40,746 nucleotides of DNA from UBA5336 sp038526245. GTDB taxonomy: Bacteria; Pseudomonadota; Alphaproteobacteria; Caulobacterales; Hyphomonadaceae. The translations under genes and the position numbers were made by a program. The DNA is taken from NCBI GenBank assembly GCA_038526245.1, contig JBCBGZ010000023.1, forward strand, positions 1 to 40,746. Reading direction: 5' to 3'. Shown piece after piece: positions 17,170 to 24,957 of the stretch (position 1 is its first letter; every line of letters starts with the position of its first letter). The notes beneath the pieces are model-generated. The model searched no databases and was not told where the DNA came from. It worked only from the letters and a program-made list of their open reading frames with translations.

Positions 17170-17189
17170 GGGGCTGCCATCTGCAGCCG
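17170..17189 (+). promoter_or_regulatory. Hairpin in the hslU translation-initiation region
   Basis: GGCTGC (17172-17177) and GCAGCC (17183-17188) form a perfect 6-bp stem with loop CATCT that ends one base before the hslU ATG. The only purine-rich candidate for a ribosome binding site is ACGGGG just 5' of, and partly in, the stem. Folding would bring it close to the start codon. Confidence 0.45.
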
Positions 17190-18494
17190 ATGACTGACCT
17201 GACCCCCCGCGAAATCGTCTCTGAACTTGACCGCCACATCGTTGGCCAGGCCGCTGCCAAGCGCGCTGTTGCAATCGCGTTGCGCAACCGCTGGCGCCGA
17301 AAACAAGTCGCTGGCGACCTGCGCACCGAAATAACACCGAAGAACATTCTCATGATTGGCCCAACCGGTGTCGGCAAGACAGAAGTCTCGCGGCGTCTGG
17401 CCAAACTCGCAAATGCGCCCTTCCTGAAGGTCGAAGCGACGAAGTTCACCGAGGTTGGCTATGTTGGCCGTGACGTGGAACAGATTATCCGCGACCTTGT
17501 TGAAGCGGCCATTGTCATGGTCCGAGAGCAGAAACGTGAGCAGGTAAAGCAACGCGCTGAGGACGCCGCCGAAGAGCGCCTGCTGGATGCGCTCGTGGGC
17601 GAAGACAGCAAGGAAAGCACACGTCAGGCGTTTCGAAAGAAACTGCGTGAGGGGCAACTGGATGACAAGCCGGTCGATCTGGAACTGGCGGACGCTTCCA
17701 ATCCGATGCAGATGATGGACATTCCCGGCGCGGGCGGCTCCATGGGAATGGTCAATCTGGGAGATCTGTTCGGCAAGGCCATGGGCGCGCGAAAGCGACA
17801 AGTCCGCACGACCGTTTCGGAAGCCTACAAGCCCTTGCTCGAGGAAGAGGCTGACAGGCTGCTGGATGAAGACCAGATCGTACGCGAAGCCATCACCGCG
17901 GTTGAGGAAGACGGCATCGTGTTCCTGGATGAGATTGATAAGGTGGCCGCGCGCAAGGAGCGTGGCGGGGCTGATGTTTCCCGCGAGGGCGTGCAGCGCG
18001 ATCTGTTACCCCTCATTGAAGGCACCAGCGTCACCACAAAGCGCGGCGCGGTGAAGACCGACCATATTCTCTTCATTGCGTCCGGTGCATTCCACATTGC
18101 CAAACCGAGTGACCTGTTGCCCGAATTGCAGGGGCGCCTCCCAATCCGCGTGGAGCTTGATGCACTGACGCGTGACGACATGCGCCGCATTTTGGTGGAG
18201 CCCGAGGCAAGCCTGATCAAGCAGCACACGGCCTTGATGGATGCCGAGAACGTGTATCTTACCTTCACAGAAGAGGCGATTGATGCGTTGGCCGACATCG
18301 CCGTGAAGGTGAACGATACCGTTGAGAATATCGGGGCGCGTCGCCTGCAAACCGTTATGGAGCGGCTTGTGGACGAAATCAGTTTTGAAGCGCCCGACAG
18401 GGGCGGCGAGTCCATCGAGATTGATCGCGCGTTTGTTGAGCGGATGCTGGCCGGATTGGCTGGCAATACGGACCTGTCAAAATTCATTTTGTAG
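17190..18494 (+). CDS. hslU: ATP-dependent protease ATPase subunit HslU (ClpY)
   Basis: The product has 434 residues, the usual length. It is the AAA+ unfoldase ring that feeds substrates to HslV. The N terminus TPREIVSELDRHIVGQ is canonical. Walker A is GPTGVGKT (K63), the substrate-gripping pore loop is GYVGRD (90-95), an inserted intermediate domain spans about 110-230, and Walker B FLDEIDK has D247 and E248. GRLPIRVEL and the sensor-2 region GARRLQTVMERL follow. The conserved C-terminal tail DLSKFIL, which inserts into HslV pockets, is present. It lies 21 bases after the membrane-protein gene and is probably transcribed from the heat-shock promoter in front of hslV. Confidence 0.97.
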   Translation: MTDLTPREIVSELDRHIVGQAAAKRAVAIALRNRWRRKQVAGDLRTEITPKNILMIGPTGVGKTEVSRRLAKLANAPFLKVEATKFTEVGYVGRDVEQIIRDLVEAAIVMVREQKREQVKQRAEDAAEERLLDALVGEDSKESTRQAFRKKLREGQLDDKPVDLELADASNPMQMMDIPGAGGSMGMVNLGDLFGKAMGARKRQVRTTVSEAYKPLLEEEADRLLDEDQIVREAITAVEEDGIVFLDEIDKVAARKERGGADVSREGVQRDLLPLIEGTSVTTKRGAVKTDHILFIASGAFHIAKPSDLLPELQGRLPIRVELDALTRDDMRRILVEPEASLIKQHTALMDAENVYLTFTEEAIDALADIAVKVNDTVENIGARRLQTVMERLVDEISFEAPDRGGESIEIDRAFVERMLAGLAGNTDLSKFIL

Positions 18495-18615
18495 GCGAGT
18501 CTGCTGGCGTGCCGCGCGAAACCTGTTTCCCAAAAATCCCGTCATAGGGGAATTCTGTACAGTTCTTGCAACAGGCGAACGTACTGTCCGAAGTGTTCCG
18601 GAATGGGAGAAGTCC

Positions 18616-19530
18616 ATGGCTTTCGTCTGGCCCGATGATGCGCGAATAGCGTTCGGCCATGCGCCAGTAATTGGTCGCCACGCGCTGCATGAAGGTGAAC
18701 TCGCCACCGATGATGGGCTTATCGCTCTCCTGGACGCTTATCCACGCGAGCATATGGGAGTTTACACGTTTCCGCCCCATGCAGAGGGCCGTGTGAAGGC
18801 GCGTCATGGACGCGCCATGGATATCTCTGGCGAAGACTTGCTGAACGCCGTGAAGACCGGTCAGATCTGGCTGAATTTGAGAGCTGTGAACCGCGCAGTT
18901 CCGGCGTATTCTCATCTGGCCGACACCATTTTTGACCCGTTTGAGACCGCGACAGGCCAACGAACGCTCAAACACGATGTTGGGGTGCTGATCTCGTCAC
19001 CCGGCATCCACGTCCACTACCATTTAGACATTCCACTGGTTTGCCTCGTGCAACTTCGCGGCACCAAGACGCTGAACCTGTATCCGCCGCGCGCGCCGTT
19101 TGCGGAGCCAGACCAGATCGAGGCCGTTGCCCTGCGCGAGCGGGAAGAGGACATAACCTATAGAAGCGCGTTCGAGTCCGATGTGCAGACGTTCGAGCTT
19201 CAGCCTGGTGAGGCCATCACCTGGCCCCAGAATGCGCCCCATCGCGTGCAGAACGGCGACATGATGAACGTGTCGCTGTCGTGTGAGTTCATGACACCGA
19301 CGGCCTTGCTGCGTGCAAATGCAATCTACACCAACGGGGTCCTACGTCGTTCGCTAAATATGGCGCCTCGATACCCAGCCGCCATGGGGCCGGGGCTTGT
19401 GGGACGGGCCGTGCTCGCGCGTGGCTTGAAGGCCGTTCGGCGCAAGGAGACAGCGCCGGTCACACCGATCACCTTTGAGCTCGATGCAAAGACCGGCAAG
19501 GTGGTCGATCTGGAAACGGCCGCACAATGA
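18616..19530 (+). CDS. JmjC/cupin-type 2-oxoglutarate Fe(II) oxygenase-like protein
   Basis: The product has 304 residues. The frame is open upstream into hslU, but ATG 18616 follows GGGAGAAG and begins a coherent protein, so I use it. The core is a double-stranded beta-helix: IHVHYHLDIPLVCLVQLRG gives an HxD iron motif (H136, D138), and APHRVQNG supplies a distal H209, with 73 residues between, as in cupin-8/JmjC oxygenases. Further histidines at 132 and 134 precede the motif. Such enzymes hydroxylate proteins or small molecules; the substrate is unknown. The last four bases overlap the CelD-like gene (ATGA), so the two are translationally coupled and probably work on the same product. Confidence 0.72.
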   Translation: MAFVWPDDARIAFGHAPVIGRHALHEGELATDDGLIALLDAYPREHMGVYTFPPHAEGRVKARHGRAMDISGEDLLNAVKTGQIWLNLRAVNRAVPAYSHLADTIFDPFETATGQRTLKHDVGVLISSPGIHVHYHLDIPLVCLVQLRGTKTLNLYPPRAPFAEPDQIEAVALREREEDITYRSAFESDVQTFELQPGEAITWPQNAPHRVQNGDMMNVSLSCEFMTPTALLRANAIYTNGVLRRSLNMAPRYPAAMGPGLVGRAVLARGLKAVRRKETAPVTPITFELDAKTGKVVDLETAAQ

Positions 19531-20699
19531 CAGCCGTCTCTCCCACCTTAGAGCTAACCGCCAAAAGCGTCGACGCCCTGACACCGAGCGATATCGCGCG
19601 CTGGGACGAATTGCGGAACGCGCTGCCCCAGGGCATTTCTCCACTATTTTCACCCCGTTTTGCACTTGCTGTGGGTCGGGTGCGCAAGGATGTGCGCATC
19701 TTGATGGCCCACCGCGGCGATCGGATGGAAGCGTGTCTGGCGATCCACGCCCGACCATTTGGCTTTGCTCGCCCGCTCGGCGCGCCTTTTGATGATGTGG
19801 CGGGCCCGCTTGTGGCTCCAGACAGCACACTCACAGCTGAAACGCTGATCGCTGAGGCTGATCTGGGCATCTACAAAGCCCAGAACGCAATATTGCCGGA
19901 AGGCGAGGCTGCCGCTGACGCAGGATCTGCCTATGTGATCGATGTGCGCGGGGAGCAGGGCGAAGCTTATCTCGAGGCGCGGCGCAAGTCGTATCCGAAA
20001 CGGTTCAAGAATTTCCGGCGGCTGAAGAACAAGCTGGAAAGGGAGCACGGTGACGTCGTGTTCGAATGGGGACGCCCGAACGCCGCTGACCTGGATCAGC
20101 TATTGCGCTGGAAGCGCGAGCAATTCCTGCGCGATGGGCTGTTGGATATCACCTCCGCAACGCACAGCCGGGCTATCTTGAACGAGATTGCGTCGATTAC
20201 GCCTGAGGACCCGACTGAGTTCGGCGGATTCATGACTGTCCTGCGCTGCCGGGGCGAGCTGATTGCCGGGCATTTCGGCGTTCGGGAAGGTGGACACTTC
20301 CACCCCTGGGTTTCAGCCTACCGCCCTGAATTCGCAGATTGTGCGCCAGGAATGGTGCTCCTCAAGTGGATCATCCGAAGCATGGGCGATATGGGGCTTG
20401 AGACGTATCACCTGGCCAGCGGTCACGGACACTACAAGAAGTATTTCGCCACCCCCTCTGCGGCTGTTGCGCCATTGACGGCCATCGCTCCAGGCATGCG
20501 CGGTACGCTGCATCGGGTTCGGCATGGCGTTTCCAATGCGCTTGCAGGGTCTTGCGAAACCTCTCCCGGCGCTCGGCTGATCCGGCGTATGGACCATATC
20601 GCGGTGTGTGAACCCAGACCTGTGGCGCGCACGCGGGAGTTTGCTTACGCACTGATGCGACGGTCACACTCCTCGGCGACGGGAGGGGCAACAGCATAG
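19527..20699 (+). CDS. CelD/BcsL-family GNAT acyltransferase
   Basis: The product has 390 residues and starts in an ATGA overlap with the oxygenase-like gene. Motifs of the CelD/FemAB-like GNAT family are present: the basic helix RRKSYPKRFKNFRRLKNKLE (about 152-171), LLRWKREQFLRDGLLD, then the acyl-CoA fold with LRCRGELIAGHFGVREGG, YRPEFADCAPGMVLLKWII and LASGHGHYKKYFA. Members of this family modify polysaccharides or cell-envelope sugars in the cytoplasm; HfsK of Caulobacter holdfast synthesis belongs to the same broad group. A role in acylating the exopolysaccharide or holdfast made by neighbouring loci is therefore plausible but not shown by sequence. Confidence 0.82.
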   Translation: MTAVSPTLELTAKSVDALTPSDIARWDELRNALPQGISPLFSPRFALAVGRVRKDVRILMAHRGDRMEACLAIHARPFGFARPLGAPFDDVAGPLVAPDSTLTAETLIAEADLGIYKAQNAILPEGEAAADAGSAYVIDVRGEQGEAYLEARRKSYPKRFKNFRRLKNKLEREHGDVVFEWGRPNAADLDQLLRWKREQFLRDGLLDITSATHSRAILNEIASITPEDPTEFGGFMTVLRCRGELIAGHFGVREGGHFHPWVSAYRPEFADCAPGMVLLKWIIRSMGDMGLETYHLASGHGHYKKYFATPSAAVAPLTAIAPGMRGTLHRVRHGVSNALAGSCETSPGARLIRRMDHIAVCEPRPVARTREFAYALMRRSHSSATGGATA

Positions 20700-20725
20700 C
20701 CCTCAGTCTGGGGCGCTCGGTTGCC

Positions 20726-21682
20726 TTAACGTGACGCGGCCAATGGGTGGCTGGTCTCCAGCAATTCCGCCAACTCGTCTGTGAGCACATGGGTGTAGAT
20801 CTGCGTGGTAGCGATATCGGCATGGCCGAGCAAGGTCTGAACGCTGCGCAGGTCCGCCCCGCCCTGGAGCAAGTGTGTTGCATAGGCGTGGCGCAGGGCG
20901 TGGGGGTGGACTTTTGCCGACGGTAAGCCTGCTACGCTCGCGAGTTCGTCCAATAGCTGGCCAAGTCTTCGCCGCGTGAGATGTCCGGACTTGCCTCTCG
21001 ACGGAAACAGATAGGGTGCAGCGCGTTTGTTCGCCTGTTCGCCGGTTGGCAGAAAGCTCTCCCTTACCTCAAGCCACGCATCCAAGGCGGCAAGGGCGGG
21101 CGGCCCAAGCGGGCAAAGCCTGTCACGGCCACCCTTTCCGCGCACGGTCAGGCTTTTGGCTTCCCATTGTCCATTCTTGCGTCGCGGCAACGCGCCAAGC
21201 GGCAATGATACAAGCTCCGAGGCCCGCAAACCCGCACCATAGAGGAGCTCCAGCAGACACGTAGCGCGCAAATCGCTCGACGCCACGTCCAGCAGGCGCG
21301 ACATCTCCTGCCGAGACAGCACGTCAGGCACATCCCGGCTCATCCGGGGCGTGTCGATCAGGGATGTGGGATCGTCCAGCCGCTGACCTTCCTGGAACTC
21401 AAACTTGAAGAAGTGGCGCAAGGTCGAGAGCTTCCGGGCTGTCGTGCTGGAGGCTTGTCCCGCCCTGGATAGGGCGGCGAGAAAACCGCGCAGGTCGCCA
21501 TTTGTGGCGTTGCAGAGGCCACCACCGAGAAAGACAGAGGCTTCGTTCAGATCCCTGGCGTAGGCCTCAATCGTGTTATCGGCGGCGCCGCGGGCCGCAA
21601 GCATCATTTCGAGGAAAGCTTCGATCCGCAGTCGGTCTTGCCCAGCCGACTTACTGGCTGACAAATTTGACGCCTGCGTCAT
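20726..21682 (-). CDS. xerD: Site-specific tyrosine recombinase XerD
   Basis: The product has 318 residues. I start it at ATG 21682 behind AGGAAA; the frame runs on upstream through the PilZ gene, but that region reads as PilZ in the other frame. The N-terminal SAM-like DNA-binding domain spans about 15-105. The catalytic domain has all active residues: R153 (GAGLRASEL), K183 (VRGKGGRDR), H261 and R264 (HPHALRHAYATH), H287 (LLGHADI) and Y296 (TTQIYTHV). With XerC it should resolve chromosome dimers at dif. No phage or integron genes lie nearby, so it is housekeeping and not a mobile integrase. It overlaps the upstream PilZ gene by 32 bases. Confidence 0.92.
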   Translation of the reverse strand: MTQASNLSASKSAGQDRLRIEAFLEMMLAARGAADNTIEAYARDLNEASVFLGGGLCNATNGDLRGFLAALSRAGQASSTTARKLSTLRHFFKFEFQEGQRLDDPTSLIDTPRMSRDVPDVLSRQEMSRLLDVASSDLRATCLLELLYGAGLRASELVSLPLGALPRRKNGQWEAKSLTVRGKGGRDRLCPLGPPALAALDAWLEVRESFLPTGEQANKRAAPYLFPSRGKSGHLTRRRLGQLLDELASVAGLPSAKVHPHALRHAYATHLLQGGADLRSVQTLLGHADIATTQIYTHVLTDELAELLETSHPLAASR

Positions 21683-21971
21683 GGGTTTCCTGCCACACGA
21701 CTTGACCACGCCGGATCCCGGAAAGGCCTTCGATCCGAAGCTCAACGTCGTCTGGCAGTTCGCCGCGTTGGGAAAAGCGGAGGCGTGCGCCTGATGGAGA
21801 CAGGTCGACGACAATACCCTTGCGGACATAGCCGGACGGATAGGTCACGGTGACAACCTTGTAGACACCGGAGCGGTCATTGCCGCGGTGATCCACTGGC
21901 TTTTGTGGCGCCTCTTCAACGTCGACGTTTGCCTCCGATGACCGGCCCAGGATTTTGGCGAGAATTGACAC
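21651..21971 (-). CDS. PilZ-domain c-di-GMP binding protein
   Basis: The product has 106 residues and starts at GTG 21971 with only a weak ribosome binding site. Almost the whole protein is one PilZ domain with both ligand motifs intact: RxxxR as R29-GND-R33, and DxSxxG as D56-LS-PS-G61, followed by ARLRF. It should bind c-di-GMP. The first 20 residues (SILAKILGR, then acidic) may be an amphipathic anchor. A free-standing PilZ protein acts by binding a partner. Its 3' end overlaps xerD by 32 bases, so the two are co-transcribed and probably coupled in translation. Confidence 0.88.
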   Translation of the reverse strand: MSILAKILGRSSEANVDVEEAPQKPVDHRGNDRSGVYKVVTVTYPSGYVRKGIVVDLSPSGARLRFSQRGELPDDVELRIEGLSGIRRGQVVWQETHDAGVKFVSQ

Positions 21972-22064
21972 GGGTGAGTGACCTTAAAACTATCGGTTTC
22001 TACCCGTTACTTTCCAGACAAAAGCAACGATTGCGTTAACTGCTTTGAATAGACGTCAAATTTC
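21972..22064 (-). promoter_or_regulatory. Spacer between spoVR and the PilZ gene
   Basis: This 93-base AT-richer spacer separates two same-strand genes. It contains a TTGACG and, read on the minus strand, the small inverted repeat GCAA-TCG-TTGC followed by TTTT. Either a weak terminator for spoVR or a promoter for PilZ-xerD could lie here; neither is convincing. Confidence 0.25.
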
Positions 22065-23639
22065 TCAGGCCGACTCACGTTTTGGTTCCGGCGTTGCACC
22101 GATTTCCTCCAGGTCGACATCAAACCCCCAAAGGTGTTCGACGTGGCGCAACACCGCATCGCGATCCTTTTTCGCCAGCCGCGCGCCATCGCTCATCTGA
22201 CACTCGAGCAACAAGGAACGGTCCCCAAGGAAATCGACGTCCACGACCTGAATATCGGGCTCGGTCACGCTGAGGTCGTGGTTTCGCGCCAGGGTGTCAC
22301 GAATGGTCCTGAAGCCGCGCATGTCATGAATACTGTTCACCGTGTAGAAGCGCGCGCGTTCTGAGCCTTCCAGCGAGAACATCTGGAAGTCGCGCATCAC
22401 TTTCGGGCTCAGGAATTGCTGAATGAAGCTCTCATCCCGATAGTTGGCCCACACATCCTTGAGCACGTCCTGCCATTTGCCCTTGCCGGCCAGCCGGGGG
22501 AACAATTCCTGGTCTTCCTCGGTCGGCGCCTCCACCATGCGCTTGATGTCCATCATGATGGCAAAACCAAGCGCATAGGGGTTGGTGCCGGAATAGCGCG
22601 GATCGTCGAAATCCGGCTGCGTGATAACGCCCGTATGCTGATGCAGGATTTCGAACAGCGCGCCATCCGTGATCAGTCCTTTCTCGTGCAGGCGATTGAC
22701 GATGTAGTAGTGCACAAAGGTCGCACAGCCTTCATTCATCACCTTCGTCTGGCGCTGGGGATAGAAATACTGGGCGATATGGCGCGTGATACGCAGGAGT
22801 TCGCGCTGCCAGTTCGCCAGAATTGGGCTGTATTGCTCCAGGAAATAAAGGAGGTTTTCCTCCGGAAGCTGTATCTGGCTGCGCGGATCGATATCCGTCA
22901 CCTTCTGGCGACCCTTGCGGCGCTGGCGGGCGTCCAGCCGCTCCCAAAGGTAGTTCACCTCGGCCTCTTCCTGCGCGAGCCGCTCGCGATGCCGCAGTCG
23001 CTCCTCACGCAAAGATGGCCGGGCCGGGCGCTCATACCGGAACACCCCATTTGGCATGAGGGCGTGGGCGGCATCCAGAACGCGCTCGACGGCTGCCTCG
23101 CCATAGCGCTCTTCGCAGTCGGAGACGAAATTCCTCGCATATTCAAGGTAATCGAGGATGTTCTCAGCGTCCGTCCACATCCTGAACAGATGATTGGTCT
23201 TGAAGAAGTGGTTATGTCCGAACGCGGCATGGGCCATGACGAGCGTCTGCGTCGCCATGGTGTTGTCTTCCATATTGTAGCTGATGCACGGGCTTGAATT
23301 GATGATGATTTCATAGGCGAGGCCACGAAGGCCTTTGCGGTAAAGGCGTTCCTCGCTGAGGAAGCTCTTCCCGAAAGACCAGTGACTATACATCAGCGGC
23401 ATGCCGGTGGAAGCATAAGCGTCCAGCATCTGTTCGGATGAGATGATTTCGATCTGGTTCGGATAGAGGTCCAGACCGAGTTCGTCCAGCGCGATTTCCT
23501 CGATCGCGGCATAGGTCCGGTTCATTGTTTCAAAGGTCCAGTCTGGTCCTTCAAACAGGTAAGCGGGCTTCTTCGGCGCAGCTTTCTTGCGGGGCGCGCG
23601 CTTTTTCTTGGCCGGGCTTTTTTTCGCTGTTTCAGGCAT
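22065..23639 (-). CDS. SpoVR family protein (YcgB-like)
   Basis: The product has 524 residues. The start at ATG 23639 has GGAG seven bases upstream and overlaps the end of the yeaH-like gene by eight bases; a start nine residues further upstream is less likely. A lysine/alanine-rich N terminus (AKKSPAKKKRAPRKKAAPKK) precedes the SpoVR domain. Conserved blocks include LDLYPNQIEIISSEQMLDAY, MPLMYSHWSFGK, YEIIINSSPCISYNMEDNT, HAAFGHNHFFKTN and NEGCATFVHYYI. The biochemical role of the family is not established. In non-sporulating proteobacteria it is encoded with PrkA and YeaH, as here, and is linked to general stress. Confidence 0.93.
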   Translation of the reverse strand: MPETAKKSPAKKKRAPRKKAAPKKPAYLFEGPDWTFETMNRTYAAIEEIALDELGLDLYPNQIEIISSEQMLDAYASTGMPLMYSHWSFGKSFLSEERLYRKGLRGLAYEIIINSSPCISYNMEDNTMATQTLVMAHAAFGHNHFFKTNHLFRMWTDAENILDYLEYARNFVSDCEERYGEAAVERVLDAAHALMPNGVFRYERPARPSLREERLRHRERLAQEEAEVNYLWERLDARQRRKGRQKVTDIDPRSQIQLPEENLLYFLEQYSPILANWQRELLRITRHIAQYFYPQRQTKVMNEGCATFVHYYIVNRLHEKGLITDGALFEILHQHTGVITQPDFDDPRYSGTNPYALGFAIMMDIKRMVEAPTEEDQELFPRLAGKGKWQDVLKDVWANYRDESFIQQFLSPKVMRDFQMFSLEGSERARFYTVNSIHDMRGFRTIRDTLARNHDLSVTEPDIQVVDVDFLGDRSLLLECQMSDGARLAKKDRDAVLRHVEHLWGFDVDLEEIGATPEPKRESA

Positions 23640-24954
23640 GGGCTTTCTCCCGCTCTGATTTGGCAAACAGTTCGCGAAATACTGGATAGATGTCGGCGGG
23701 GCGGGCGATCCGCTTCATGGCAAAGTTGCCCCAGTCCTGGGTGAGCTTCTGATAGGTCGTCCACAGCTCCACGCCGGTATCATCGGATAAGAGGAACTCC
23801 GCCTCGGCTTCATCAATGATTTCGATGTAAGCGAAGTATTGGACCAGCGGCATGATCGCTTCGCGCATCAGGCCCAGGCAATGTTCGCTGTCACCGGGAA
23901 AATTGTCCCCGTCACTGGCCTGCGCAGCGTAGATGTTCCAGTCACTGGCCGGGTAGCGCGCGGCGATAATCGCCTGCATTTCTTCCAGAGCGGTTGAAAC
24001 CACCGTCCCTCCGGTCTCTCGGGAGTAGAAAAACGTTTCCTCGTCCACTTCCTGCGCATTGTGGGTGTGGCGAATGAAAACCAGTTCGATCTTCTCGTAT
24101 CGCCGGGTGAGAAACAGGTGCAGCAGGACGAAGAAGCGCTTCGCGAGGTCCTTCTCGCGCTCCCCCATGGAGGCGGAGACGTCCATCAGGCAGAACATCA
24201 CTGCATTGGCATTGGGCTGTGGCTCTTTCTCGAACTGCTTGTAGCGGACATCCAGAGGGTCGATGTAGGGGATGGCGGCCTTGCGCTTGGACTTCTCCGC
24301 GATGTCCTCGCGTAGCGCAGCCATACGCGCCCGCTGATCTTCATCCGGTTCAGACACGCGCTCCAGCTGAAACAGCTCAGCCTTCAGATCTGAAACTTCG
24401 CTCGAAGAGGGCCGTCTGAGGGCGATGCGCCGGCCCATGGCGTTTTTCATCGTGTTGATAACGGCCAGATTTGAGGGCGATCCGGTCACCGAGTAACCCG
24501 CCCTGCGCGGCTTGAATGTCTTCAGTTCCTTCAGGGTGTGTTTGATCAGGTCGGGCAGTTCCAGGTCCTCGAAGAAGATGTCGAGGAACTCTTCCCGTGA
24601 GAGCACAAAAGCGAACTCATCCTGGCCCTCGCCCTGGTCTGAGCCTTCCTTGCCGCGACCTCCCCCACCTTGTGGCGGGGGTTTGCGAATGCGGTCGCCA
24701 ACACCGAATTGTTTGTTGCCTGGAAGAACCCGCTCCGTATGCCCGCTGCCGGGTTCATAGCGAAAGCGCGGTTCCTTGATGCCGTCAGCGGGGACGCCGA
24801 CCTTGTCGCCCCGGTCCACATCCGCAATCTTCCGATTACGAATGGCTTCGTCTACCGAGGCTTTGACCTGGCCGCGCACACGCCGCAGGAATTTTCGCCT
24901 GTTCCCGAGGCTTTTATCCTTCGGGTTCTTTCGGCGGTCGATGAAGTTTTTCAT
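23632..24954 (-). CDS. yeaH: YeaH/YhbH family protein (DUF444)
   Basis: The product has 440 residues. The N terminus NFIDRRKNPKDKSLGNRRKFLRR is diagnostic of the family. A charged, glycine-rich linker (about 85-112) follows, then a von Willebrand A-like domain with the metal site DVSAS (D258, S260, S262) and later SRETGGTVVSTAL. Such proteins are encoded with PrkA-type kinases and are thought to be partners or targets of the kinase. The gene begins three bases after prkA ends and overlaps spoVR by eight bases, a fully packed operon. Confidence 0.94.
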   Translation of the reverse strand: MKNFIDRRKNPKDKSLGNRRKFLRRVRGQVKASVDEAIRNRKIADVDRGDKVGVPADGIKEPRFRYEPGSGHTERVLPGNKQFGVGDRIRKPPPQGGGGRGKEGSDQGEGQDEFAFVLSREEFLDIFFEDLELPDLIKHTLKELKTFKPRRAGYSVTGSPSNLAVINTMKNAMGRRIALRRPSSSEVSDLKAELFQLERVSEPDEDQRARMAALREDIAEKSKRKAAIPYIDPLDVRYKQFEKEPQPNANAVMFCLMDVSASMGEREKDLAKRFFVLLHLFLTRRYEKIELVFIRHTHNAQEVDEETFFYSRETGGTVVSTALEEMQAIIAARYPASDWNIYAAQASDGDNFPGDSEHCLGLMREAIMPLVQYFAYIEIIDEAEAEFLLSDDTGVELWTTYQKLTQDWGNFAMKRIARPADIYPVFRELFAKSEREKAHA

Positions 24955-24957
24955 CCA

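Noticed and set aside
20726..21682. XerD as the integrase of a mobile element
   Set aside because: Length, motifs and housekeeping neighbours fit chromosomal XerD; there are no phage, plasmid, att or cassette sequences nearby.
22416..23297. A 293-codon open frame on the plus strand
   Set aside because: It is antisense to the recognised SpoVR gene and has no recognisable protein features.
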